From: PALSA-693 sp963729695
GTDB lineage: Bacteria > Actinomycetota > Acidimicrobiia > Acidimicrobiales > Palsa-688
Direction of reading: 5' to 3'
Assembly: GCA_963729695.1 (NCBI GenBank)
Contig: CAVSOT010000004.1
Location: forward strand, 124,001 to 188,000
DNA: 64,000 nt
A program made the position numbers and the translations under genes. How positions within the stretch are numbered: position 1 is the stretch's first letter; the number at the start of each line of letters is the position of its first letter. Below the pieces are notes generated by a model. It was not told the DNA's origin. It searched no databases and worked only from the letters and a program-made list of their open reading frames with translations. Below are positions 54,841 through 63,513 of this stretch, piece after piece.

Positions 54841-55536
54841 ATGGCAACGAGTCTCTCGCTCCCGCCGATTGGCTCCTCTGGAACTTATGCGGAGTACGTG
54901 GCCGTCACGGCGGAGGCGCCTTTGCCTCCGGTGCCGGACGGCGTCGATCTGGTGGTGGCTGCCGCGGTGCCAACGGCTGGGCTTTCGGGGCTGAATCTTG
55001 TCGAGTCGTTGGAGTCTCTTGACGATCAAGTTGTCTTGATTATCGGAGCGGCTGGAGGGGTAGGAACCTTCGCCACCCAGTTCGCTGTCAACGCGGGCGC
55101 CAGAGTTATCGCCAATATCAATGCCGCGGCTGAGGACCGAATGCGATCGTACGGGGTGAAGGAAACGATCATTCGTTCCGAAGCATCCGTGAAAGAGGCA
55201 GTCAGACAGTCCCATCCTGACGGAGTCGACGTTCTGATTGACCTCGTGAGCGACGCGAAATCCTTCGCCTCCAACGCTACGTTCGTCCGGCCTGGTGGAA
55301 CCGCCATTACCACTCAGTACGTCGCGGACGTCGAGACGCTGCAAGCGTCCGGAATTCGCGGGGTTAACTTTGCCTTGCGTCCCACAAGCGATCTGCTGGA
55401 GAGGGTCGGCAATGCTCTTACCGATCGGACGATTGCCGCGCCGCCGATCACGAGGGTAACCCTCGACGACGTCCCGGGAATGTTCCGACCTCAAGCGCAG
55501 TCTCACGCGAACGGTAAGACGGTCATCGTCCTCTGA
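54841..55536 (+). pseudogene. MDR/quinone oxidoreductase, N-terminally truncated
   Basis: 231 codons. GTYAEYVAVTAEAPLPPVPD, then VLIIGAAGGVGTFATQFAVN (NADPH-binding motif) and DVLIDLVSDAKSF are characteristic of zinc-independent quinone oxidoreductases. The first 80 or so residues of the catalytic GroES-like domain are missing and no candidate for them lies upstream. Probably inactive. Confidence 0.7.
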
Positions 55537-55695
55537 GTACACTAAGTCGGTTGTCAGGGAGGTGGTCGGAATGACGGTCCGGCCACCAGACGCCTCGCAA
55601 GGGCGACAACCTGGCCAGCAACTACCTCAGCCCTGGGCCACCTGACCGCTCTCAACGGTGGTAGCTTTCGGTTCGGTCGAAAGAGAAAAGGGGAC

Positions 55696-56640
55696 ATGCA
55701 GCAGCTTCGGGAATCGAACAGCGTCATCGGCAATCCTCTGGCCATCCGTGAACGGCTCGATGACGAGGGATATGCGTTCTTCCGCGATGTCCTGGATGTA
55801 TCGGTCGTTCGGCATGTCTATCGCGGAGTGGTGGCGTGGTTGGCGGCTCATGGCGTGGTTGAGGTCGTCGATGAGGCTCCGCGCTACACCGGCGCCGACG
55901 TGCCCGAGATCGTCGGCGCCTACCCGCCACGTCTTGAGGAGACCCAGCTCGTCGAGTGGTTCGCGCTGCACCCGGAGGCCAGGCGGCTGTATGCCGAGGT
56001 GTTGGGCGAGCCGGGTTACGTTCTGCAGAACGTCGAGTACCAGTACACGTGGCCGGGAAAGCCTGACTGCTGGGCGCGAGTGCACCAGGACGGACCGTTC
56101 ATGCCGGGCCTCGAGTTCGTCGTGTTCTGGGTCCCGCTGATGGAGATCAGTGAAGAGATGGGTGGGTTGGCCATTGTCCCGACGCCTCAGACGACGGGGT
56201 CGTTCCATCCGCCCGTCGGGGCCACCGCCCCCTCGCCCTTCATCCCAGTGGAGACATTCCCTGCCGATGCCTGGCACCGCGCTGACTACCGCCCTGGTGA
56301 TGTGCTCGTGTTCGCCCCAATGACGCCGCACTGTGGGATGCCGAATACTGCAGATTGCCTTCGCCTGTCGATCGATGTCCGGGTGCAGCCATCGTCGGCG
56401 AAGCGGCCGGTGGCGGGTGTTGTGGTCGACGCCCACCCCGCCGCCGTCGTGATTGTCGCGGACTCCGGCGAAGAGGTAACGCTTGCGCTGACCGAGGATA
56501 GCTCGGTGTGGTCGGCTTCCTATACCGACGGTCGAATGGACCCGAAGAGCGTCGTCGGCCACCGCGTGTTGGCAACCGAGCAGGACGGCCGAGCGCTCGT
56601 CGTCCGCACACCATGGGGGCATATTCCCTGGATGCAATGA
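55696..56640 (+). CDS. phytanoyl-CoA dioxygenase (PhyH) family protein
   Basis: 314 residues with AAAAGGGG before the ATG. Fe(II) ligands His130 and Asp132 in RVHQDGPF and His212 in MTPHCGMPN; the 2-oxoglutarate Arg is probably Arg223 in CLRLSIDVR. The last 80 residues form an additional domain (VVVDAHPAAVVIVADSGEEV). Hydroxylates an organic substrate using 2-oxoglutarate. Next gene, same strand, is an epoxide hydrolase. Confidence 0.88.
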   Translation: MQQLRESNSVIGNPLAIRERLDDEGYAFFRDVLDVSVVRHVYRGVVAWLAAHGVVEVVDEAPRYTGADVPEIVGAYPPRLEETQLVEWFALHPEARRLYAEVLGEPGYVLQNVEYQYTWPGKPDCWARVHQDGPFMPGLEFVVFWVPLMEISEEMGGLAIVPTPQTTGSFHPPVGATAPSPFIPVETFPADAWHRADYRPGDVLVFAPMTPHCGMPNTADCLRLSIDVRVQPSSAKRPVAGVVVDAHPAAVVIVADSGEEVTLALTEDSSVWSASYTDGRMDPKSVVGHRVLATEQDGRALVVRTPWGHIPWMQ

Positions 56641-56814
56641 CGGAGGGAAGGCTGCAGGTACCACTCTCGGTGTTACGCTACCTCCGGATAACGCCATCGG
56701 GGGAGGAATAGCGGTGATCATCGGTTGGCGACTCTCGAGTGCTTGGGCGTCGGTAGCCACCGCCGTGGTCGCGGCGGCCTGCTCATCGAGCAGCAAGCCC
56801 ACGTTGAGCCTTTG

Positions 56815-57969
56815 ATGATGGACCGAATTGAGCCCTTTCGTATAGAGATAGCGGACTCAGTTCTTGCGGATCTTCACGATCGGCTGGCGAACACACGGTG
56901 GCCCACCTCGCTGGCTGGTCAGGGCTGGACGCGAAGCGTGGATCTCGACGTCCTCAGAGATATCTGCACGTACTGGGCCAACGAGTTCGATTGGCGTGCG
57001 GTCGAACGGCTGCTCAACCAGTTCGACCAGTGCTTGGTCGACATTGGTACGTTGTCGACGCATTGCCTACACGTCCGGTCCCCCGAAGCGGGCGCCATGC
57101 CTCTAATACTGACTCATGGCTGGCCCTCGACATTCGCAGAATTTCTCAAGGTCGTAGGCCCGCTTTCAGACCCAGTTGGCCACGGAGGAGACGCCCGTGA
57201 CGCCTTCCACGTCGTATGCCCATCGATTCCCGGTTATGGGTTCTCTGCCGCCCCTCGGCTGCCGGGCTTCGACGTGCGAGCCGTCGCCCGCCACCTGGTC
57301 CAGCTGATGGATGCGCTCGGCTACCCGACCTTCGCTGCCCAGGGAGGAGATTGGGGAGGAATGGCCACGAACTGGATGGCTCTCGACAACCCCGATCACC
57401 TGATTGCCATCCACCTGAACCTAGTGATGGCCTACCCCCCGGAAGCGGATGCACTCCAGGGCGCCAGCCCCCTCGAACGGAAGCGAGCCGAGCGTTTCCT
57501 TCGGCTGCGCGACGGTGGCGGACACACGTACGGGGCCGTCCAGGCAATTACCCCCCACGCCGTTTCCCCAGGTCTGAGCGATTCCCCGGCCGGTCTGGCG
57601 GCCTGGATCACCGAAAAGTTCTTCTCGTGGACGGATAATCCCGGCTCGCCCTTTGAGGCGGTGTCGATCGAGGACCTTCTCACCAACCTCACTCTTTACT
57701 GGGTGACCAACACCATCGGATCGTCAATCGAGCTGTACTTCGAATCAGCCCTGGCCGGCACGATGGCTCCTCCTCCGAGGCGGATCGAAGTTCCCACCGG
57801 CGGCCTGCTTCTTCCAATGGATCTGCTCGCGCCACCCCGAAAATGGGCTGAAGAGCTCTACAATATCGTGCACTGGACAGAACTCGAATCAGGTGGCCAC
57901 TTCGCTGCGCTCGAACGGCCCGACGACTTCGTATCGGACGTGCGGACTTTCTTCAAGTTATTCCGGTAG
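56815..57969 (+). CDS. epoxide hydrolase (microsomal-type, EHN domain)
   Basis: 384 residues from ATG 56815. The N-terminal EHN lid domain (IADSVLADLHDRLANTRWPT) is followed by the alpha/beta hydrolase core: LILTHGWPSTFAEFL (oxyanion hole), nucleophile Asp179 in QGGDWGGM, and the catalytic His in ESGGHFAALERPDDF. Opens epoxides to diols; could act after an epoxidising P450. An in-frame TTG at 56725 is less likely. Confidence 0.9.
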   Translation: MMDRIEPFRIEIADSVLADLHDRLANTRWPTSLAGQGWTRSVDLDVLRDICTYWANEFDWRAVERLLNQFDQCLVDIGTLSTHCLHVRSPEAGAMPLILTHGWPSTFAEFLKVVGPLSDPVGHGGDARDAFHVVCPSIPGYGFSAAPRLPGFDVRAVARHLVQLMDALGYPTFAAQGGDWGGMATNWMALDNPDHLIAIHLNLVMAYPPEADALQGASPLERKRAERFLRLRDGGGHTYGAVQAITPHAVSPGLSDSPAGLAAWITEKFFSWTDNPGSPFEAVSIEDLLTNLTLYWVTNTIGSSIELYFESALAGTMAPPPRRIEVPTGGLLLPMDLLAPPRKWAEELYNIVHWTELESGGHFAALERPDDFVSDVRTFFKLFR

Positions 57970-58209
57970 AACGCCCGTTCGCCGTTCCCCCTCACCTATC
58001 CCAGGCACGTCGTCCGGGCTTGGGCGCGGGCAATCTCGGCGCGACCCCTGGGGGCCGCTACGGACCCACACGGACCAACCGTCCTCGTCGCCGCGGACGT
58101 CGTCGTCACCCGGTCACCGCCATGGGTCTCGAGGCAGCGCCGCTCGGGTGGGGATATCCCCACCCGACGCACACGTGCTAACCCCACCTGAGTGCACCCA
58201 CTGGCCGTA

Positions 58210-58238
58210 TTCACATCTGCGGCTTGTCTTTCTACTAT
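58210..58238 (+). promoter_or_regulatory. strong candidate promoter, leaderless
   Basis: TTCACA at 58210-58215 and TACTAT at 58233-58238, with a 17-base spacer. The ATG of the ABC ATPase follows 7 bases later and lacks a Shine-Dalgarno sequence, so transcription would start at or beside the ATG. Confidence 0.6.
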
Positions 58239-58245
58239 TTCGGTC

Positions 58246-59199
58246 ATGATCACTGCACACTCGTTGACCAAGCGATACGGCCCGGCCACCGCGGTCAACG
58301 ACCTGACCTTCGACGTGCGGCCGGGAGTGGTGACCGGGTTTTTGGGCCCTAACGGATCAGGCAAGTCGACGACGATGCGCATCATCATGGGTTTGGACGC
58401 TCCCACTTCAGGATCGGCTCTGATCGACGGGAAACCGTTTTGCGAGCTAGCGTGGCCGCTGCGCGAAGTCGGCGGACTCCTGGACGCCAAGGCCTTCCAC
58501 CCGGCTCGGACGGCGCGCAACCATCTCCGCTGGCTGGCGTTGACCAACAACATTCCCCGACGTCGCGTGGACGAGGTCCTTGACCAGGTGGGTCTGACCT
58601 CAGTCGCGAACCGCCGGGCCGGGAAATACTCCCTCGGCATGAGCCAGCGTCTCGGTATCGCCGCCACGCTGCTCGGGGACCCCTCGGTTCTGCTATTCGA
58701 CGAGCCCGTCAACGGTCTCGACCCCGAGGGAATCCGCTGGGTCCGGCACTTCCTCCGCGATCTGGCCGCCGAAGGCCGCACCGTTTTCGTGTCCAGCCAC
58801 CTGATCAGCGAGATGGCGCTCACGGCCGACAGCCTGGTTGTCATCGGGCGGGGCAAACTAATCGCCGAGACCAGCGTGGCCGACTTTGTGGCCCGCAGCG
58901 GGGGCGCCGCCGTCAAGCTCGTCACCCCAGACGGGACCGCCTTCGGCGCAGTGTTGAACGCGGCGGGCGCCACTACCAGCCAGGGCCAGGCCGGCTCCCT
59001 CACCATCGAAGGCCTAACCGCCCCCCAGATAGGAGACCTGGCCGCCCGCAACGGCCTTCGCATTCACGAGCTGGCCCCGATTAGCGGTTCGCTCGAGGAC
59101 GCATTCATGCAACTGACCCAAGACGAAGTGGAATACCGCCCGTCGATCCCTCCCCGAGGCGCCGCGAGCGAGATGACCACGGCCAGGAGCCAGCCCTGA
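58246..59199 (+). CDS. ABC transporter ATP-binding protein
   Basis: 317 residues. Walker A GPNGSGKST, a signature region YSLGMSQRLGIA (LSGGQ replaced by SLGMSQ, as in bacitracin/lantibiotic-type exporters), Walker B VLLFDEPVNGLDP, switch His in VSSHL. A C-terminal domain of about 100 residues follows. Partner of the permease, whose ATG shares one base with this stop. Confidence 0.92.
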   Translation: MITAHSLTKRYGPATAVNDLTFDVRPGVVTGFLGPNGSGKSTTMRIIMGLDAPTSGSALIDGKPFCELAWPLREVGGLLDAKAFHPARTARNHLRWLALTNNIPRRRVDEVLDQVGLTSVANRRAGKYSLGMSQRLGIAATLLGDPSVLLFDEPVNGLDPEGIRWVRHFLRDLAAEGRTVFVSSHLISEMALTADSLVVIGRGKLIAETSVADFVARSGGAAVKLVTPDGTAFGAVLNAAGATTSQGQAGSLTIEGLTAPQIGDLAARNGLRIHELAPISGSLEDAFMQLTQDEVEYRPSIPPRGAASEMTTARSQP

Positions 59200-60074
59200 T
59201 GACACAGTCCATACAGCGCGCGCCGATCGGGCACTACCGCGTCAAGCACGTGATCAAGTCCGAGGCGCTGAAGATCGTCACTCTGCGCTCCACCGCCATC
59301 ACACTCGGAGTCACCGTCGTGGCCGCCCTCCTGGTGACCGGGCTGGTAGCCCACGCCGACTTGGGCCACAGTGCCGGGTTCTATGTTGGCTTCGACCCGA
59401 CTCAGTCCAGCCTGACGGGCATGATCATCGCCGGGCTGACAGGCGGCGTCTTCGGCGCCCTCATCGTCACTGGCGAGTACGCAAGCGGGACTATTCGCAC
59501 CACCCTTTCCGCCACGCCGCGCCGGCCCGTTCTTCTCGTTGCGAAAACCGGCGTCACCGCAGCAGCCGTGCTGGTCTTCTGCGAGATTCTCAGCTTCGTC
59601 TGCTTCTTCGTCGGTCAGGCCATCCTCTCTGGCCAAAGAGCACCCACCGCGAGTTCCCTCGTCCAAGGCGGCCGGAGGATTATCCGCAACGGTGTCGATC
59701 TCTCTCCGCGGATCGTGACCCACGCCGGACTGGCGTCGCCCGGGTCTCTACGGGCTGTCTGGATGACCGGACTGTTCGTCGCCCTATTCGCGCTCATGGC
59801 GTTTGGTCTAGGACTGATATTCCGAAGCACCGCAGGGGCGATTGCCGGTTTCGTCGGAGTCGCCTTCGTTCTCCCTCTGGTCATACGAGGTATCTCTGAG
59901 CACCTCGTCCGCTACATGCCCACCAACATCCTCGTCAATTCGATCATGAGCACCAGCGGCGGCGGCGGGCCTTACGGACCCCTGTCACCCGCCATCGGGC
60001 TACTGGTAATGGTGCTCTATACGGCCGTGGCCCTCGCCGCCGGTGCGGTGCTGTTCACCACACGCGACGCTTGA
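59199..60074 (+). CDS. ABC-2 type transporter permease
   Basis: 291 residues with about six transmembrane segments. YRVKHVIKSEALKIVTLRST at the N-terminus and FGALIVTGEYASGTIRTTLS after the second segment match the BcrB/lantibiotic-exporter group. A long extracytoplasmic loop follows (GQRAPTASSLVQGGRRI). Second gene of a two-gene exporter. Confidence 0.9.
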   Translation: MTQSIQRAPIGHYRVKHVIKSEALKIVTLRSTAITLGVTVVAALLVTGLVAHADLGHSAGFYVGFDPTQSSLTGMIIAGLTGGVFGALIVTGEYASGTIRTTLSATPRRPVLLVAKTGVTAAAVLVFCEILSFVCFFVGQAILSGQRAPTASSLVQGGRRIIRNGVDLSPRIVTHAGLASPGSLRAVWMTGLFVALFALMAFGLGLIFRSTAGAIAGFVGVAFVLPLVIRGISEHLVRYMPTNILVNSIMSTSGGGGPYGPLSPAIGLLVMVLYTAVALAAGAVLFTTRDA

Positions 60075-60267
60075 ACAAGTCAGCTAGCCGTGTGACGGGG
60101 CCTATCGGATTAACGCGACGGTCGTCGAGGGCGCCAGACACATGGTGCGTCGGGCTTCGGTCCTTGGCCGGCGTCCCTCTCCCCGGACGCCAGCCGCCAC
60201 AGTTTCGGTTATCCCGTTCGGGTATTCAGCCCCCGGCGCCCGAACCCGGGGGCTGCGACCCACGTCC

Positions 60268-61641
60268 CTACGGAGCCGAGATCTGCCCGTTCTTGCAGGT
60301 CATCTGGCTGTTGTTCGCCATGCTGGGAACGCCGTTTTCGACCTTGAAGGTGAACCAGCAGTCGACGGTGTGAGGCTGACCGGCCACGAACGTCAACGGC
60401 GGGGAGAGCCCCTGGAGCGTGTCGCCCTTCAAGGAGTTCAGTCCGGTGACGATCTCCGCCGCGCTGGGTGTCCCACTGGCGGTAAGGCCCCCGGCCTTCA
60501 CCGCGTCCGAAAGGAGTATTCCCGACGCCCACTGATAGACGTTACTTCCTCCGCTCCACACGAAGGGCTTGTTGACCATACCGGGGTAGTACTTGGTGAC
60601 CGCGGCCGTCATCTCCTGTATGGCCGGAACACTGGTATCGAACCACGGGATGTCGTTGGACTCGTACCAGGCGTTGTTGCGCAGAACGGGGTCGCTTTCC
60701 ATGGTCGGGTCGAACGACTGCCCGCTCGAGATGTAGACGGGATGGTAGTCCTGCTGGTTGCAGTTGGCCGCTTCCTTCTGCAAGACCTGGTTGATGTCGC
60801 CGTTGAGAATGGCCTGGACGTTGGCCTGCTTGGCGGCCACGCATTGCGCCGTGTAATTGGGTGCCGTCGCCGAAACCTCAGCCTTGTAGACGACCGGGAC
60901 CCCGATGCTGGCCGTGATCGCCTGGATGCTGGAGGCGGCCTCCGCGCAGGACGCCGCCTCGGCGCAGTAAAAATACGCCAGCCGGCTTACTCCCGCGGCC
61001 TTGCCCGTATAGCCGAAGGAGTAGGGCAGGGCGTCATCGGTCTCGCCCTCAGGATAGAAGTCCGGGTTCGTGATGAACGGCTCCTCACTCGCGTTCCCGC
61101 CGACCACCGGGATGTTGGCGGCCGAGACGGTCGACGCCCAGGCACTACTCGTGATGCTGATGTCGAGGATGGCGTCCACCTTGTCGGCCACCAGTGCCTG
61201 CGCCTTGGTGATGGCCGTACCCGGAATGCCAGCGTCGTCTTCGCTTACCAGCTGGACCGGATGGCCGTTTATACCGCCCGAGCCGTTCACGGTGTTGATC
61301 CAGGCCTTGTAGACGTTCACGCCGGGCGAGAGATCGGCGCTGAAGGTGCCCGAACAGGTGCAGATCAGACCTACCTTGATGGGCGCCCCGGTCGCCGCGG
61401 TCGACGAGCCCGAGGAGCCCGTCGAGGCCGTCGTGGCCGACGATGCGGCCGAACTGGCCGTCGTACCACTCGAGGCGGGCTTGCTACTCGACGAGCACGC
61501 CGCTGTCAGGGTGGCGGCAGCCATGAGCACTGCCGCTACCGGCGTCGCCTTCCGGCCCGCGAAGGATCTCGCCGGACCCGGTGCGTTCGGCCCGGCTCGC
61601 CCTTTTGTCGTATACATGAGCCTTCGACCTAAAACGGTCAT
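60268..61641 (-). CDS. branched-chain-amino-acid-type solute-binding lipoprotein (paralogue 3)
   Basis: 457 residues; GGGGGAGGA precedes the ATG. The signal peptide is unusually long, with lipobox LTAAC at Cys49 (a start at residue 9 would shorten it). Binding domain with the shared GLICTCSG, FITNPDFYPEGETDDA, YCAEAASCAEA and ATAPNYTAQCVAAKQANV. Orphan, no Liv permease nearby. Its neighbour upstream on the same strand is an amidohydrolase. Confidence 0.9.
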   Translation of the reverse strand: MTVLGRRLMYTTKGRAGPNAPGPARSFAGRKATPVAAVLMAAATLTAACSSSSKPASSGTTASSAASSATTASTGSSGSSTAATGAPIKVGLICTCSGTFSADLSPGVNVYKAWINTVNGSGGINGHPVQLVSEDDAGIPGTAITKAQALVADKVDAILDISITSSAWASTVSAANIPVVGGNASEEPFITNPDFYPEGETDDALPYSFGYTGKAAGVSRLAYFYCAEAASCAEAASSIQAITASIGVPVVYKAEVSATAPNYTAQCVAAKQANVQAILNGDINQVLQKEAANCNQQDYHPVYISSGQSFDPTMESDPVLRNNAWYESNDIPWFDTSVPAIQEMTAAVTKYYPGMVNKPFVWSGGSNVYQWASGILLSDAVKAGGLTASGTPSAAEIVTGLNSLKGDTLQGLSPPLTFVAGQPHTVDCWFTFKVENGVPSMANNSQMTCKNGQISAP

Positions 61642-61971
61642 TACAATTGTCCTCCCCCGTACGAATCCCCGACTTGCGGGGAACGTGCCGATATTAGCCC
61701 CGTCACCCCGCGGGCGGGGCTACGGCGCCGGCATGTCCTCCGTCGGCGTCCAAATCGTACACCCCGGCGTGATCCGTTTGGGGTCGGCCCGCAGGAGGTT
61801 GGGTCTCGGAAGCTGCTGCCCGCCGCTCAGGGCCGGCTGTGTTGGTAGTCGTCGGTATGGAAAACTGCCCGGTGGGGCGTCTCGGCCGTCGGCTGGGCGA
61901 GACAGATCAGGGCGGGTGACCCGCGTCACCCGGTCGCAGTCTTAGCAACGGCTCGAAGCTCTCCAAGCCTC
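61642..61971. other. intergenic region with a terminator
   Basis: 330 bases between two minus-strand genes. It contains the terminator listed separately and, near 61695-61720, a GC-rich hairpin of unclear role. No gene. Confidence 0.4.
61913..61932 (-). terminator. terminator hairpin of the amidohydrolase gene
   Basis: A perfect 8-base-pair stem CGGGTGAC/GTCACCCG with a CCGC loop, 40 bases after the amidohydrolase stop on the minus strand. Confidence 0.6.
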
Positions 61972-63276
61972 TTAGAGAAGGGAGGGGTCGACGCCGTACA
62001 GCTCGACGGCATTGTCCCTCAGTACTCGCTGCCGGACGTACGGGTCAAACGCGGCCACCGTGTCAGCCAGGTATTCGCGGGTTCGCGGATACAGACAGGT
62101 TGGATGGGGAAAGTCAGTTTCAACCATTACGTTCTTCACCCCTACGGCACTCAGAAGAGTCGAGGGGACGAGCCGTTCGAACCAGAAGGTGACGAAGATG
62201 TGCTCGGCGAAGTATTCCTTCGGACGTCGCTGGCAGAGCTGCCGTTCGCGCTCGTCGCTCACCATATCGTCGAAGTGGTACTCGAGGGCCTCCAGAACGA
62301 ACGGAACCCATCCGATACCGCTCTCAGCGGACATGATCTTGAGGTTGGGGTACCGGTCGAACAGGTCGCTAAGGCAGAGGTTCGACACGATCCGGGCGTT
62401 GCTCATAAACATTTGGGCGGTGGCGGCACAACTCCGTCGCTGCGGCGGAAGTGACCACCATCCTGGTGCGGCAACGCCCGGACGGCCGCTGCGGGCCGAG
62501 CCTGGGTCCTGACCGCGTTCGCCTTCCATTCCCCGCACGACTTCGAGCTCCGCTTTCGTCGCCCCCGCGGCCAGGTGAAAATTGGCCACGGTACCGGACT
62601 GGTGGAAGAGGTCCCACATGGGGTCGAAGTACGATTCGCATAATTCAGGAAGCCCCAACAGTTCTGGACGGTCGGAAAGCGTGAACCCCGTCACCTTCTG
62701 ATCGATCAGTCGAGTCATCTCGTCGACCGTGAACTGCATGTCCCAAATCGGCAGCATGCACTGCGGTAACAACCGACCCCCGGACTCGCTTTGGACGTCA
62801 ACGTAGAAGTCGTTGTAGGCCTGCAGGAGGGCCTTCCGCTCCCGTACGTCTTCGATGGCAAAGATGTAGTTGGAGGAAAACCCGATCCCGTTGGGATAAA
62901 CGATCTGGGCCAGGATGCCCAACTCATCCATCAACTTGACCCTGGCGGGAACGGACCACGCCGACTCGTCGAGGTCCTCGAATGGCTGAATCGAGCCCAG
63001 GCAGCCGTGGATCCGCTCCCGACCCTTGCGGATGGCATTTCCGCCCATGCTCGCAAAAATCTCGTCTCCGAGATACCAGTTGCTCTGCCCGTCCACCGTC
63101 TTCAGTACTGGCGCTCTCGAGCTCAATGAGCGCGGCATCCGAGACGTCCACAGGTCGGGAGGCTCGCTGAAGTGTGCGTCGCAGTCGACAAATCGAATAT
63201 CCGATAGCGGATCATCGCTACGGCCCAAATTTTCGAGTTCGAGAGTCGATTCGTTCATGGCAGTCATGCCTCTCAC
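61972..63276 (-). CDS. amidohydrolase family 2 (PF04909) protein
   Basis: 434 residues from GTG 63276 (ATGs at 63267 and 63258 are alternatives). Metal motif DCDAHFSEPPDLW, the His in TVANFHLAAGA, and VETDFPHPTCLYP with the late Asp. Residues about 250-275 (GERGQDPGSARSGRPGVAAP) are an insertion of unusual Gly/Arg/Pro composition relative to the family. COG2159, as the other two. Divergent from the luciferase-like gene. Confidence 0.88.
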   Translation of the reverse strand: MRGMTAMNESTLELENLGRSDDPLSDIRFVDCDAHFSEPPDLWTSRMPRSLSSRAPVLKTVDGQSNWYLGDEIFASMGGNAIRKGRERIHGCLGSIQPFEDLDESAWSVPARVKLMDELGILAQIVYPNGIGFSSNYIFAIEDVRERKALLQAYNDFYVDVQSESGGRLLPQCMLPIWDMQFTVDEMTRLIDQKVTGFTLSDRPELLGLPELCESYFDPMWDLFHQSGTVANFHLAAGATKAELEVVRGMEGERGQDPGSARSGRPGVAAPGWWSLPPQRRSCAATAQMFMSNARIVSNLCLSDLFDRYPNLKIMSAESGIGWVPFVLEALEYHFDDMVSDERERQLCQRRPKEYFAEHIFVTFWFERLVPSTLLSAVGVKNVMVETDFPHPTCLYPRTREYLADTVAAFDPYVRQRVLRDNAVELYGVDPSLL

Positions 63277-63501
63277 ATCGAGTAGTGGCGAGCGATCACC
63301 AAAATCCAGGTTACACCTTCGCGAACGGACCGGGTTGCGCCCACGGAAGATCGAGCAGACGGTGAGCGGGTGGGTACCGCACGAGGACGTTGTAATGATC
63401 GCGGCGTCCAGAAGGTTCCGTTTCTCCTTCGAGTTGAAGCATTCCTTCGCCGAGTCGCCTCCCCGATCCCCGAGCGGTCATCCCCGTGATGGCAGCGTTG
63501 T

Positions 63502-63507
63502 TATGCT
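63502..63507 (+). promoter_or_regulatory. candidate -10 element of a leaderless promoter
   Basis: TATGCT ends 6 bases before ATG 63514 of the luciferase-like gene, which has no ribosome binding site. Confidence 0.35.
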
Positions 63508-63513
63508 GCATGA

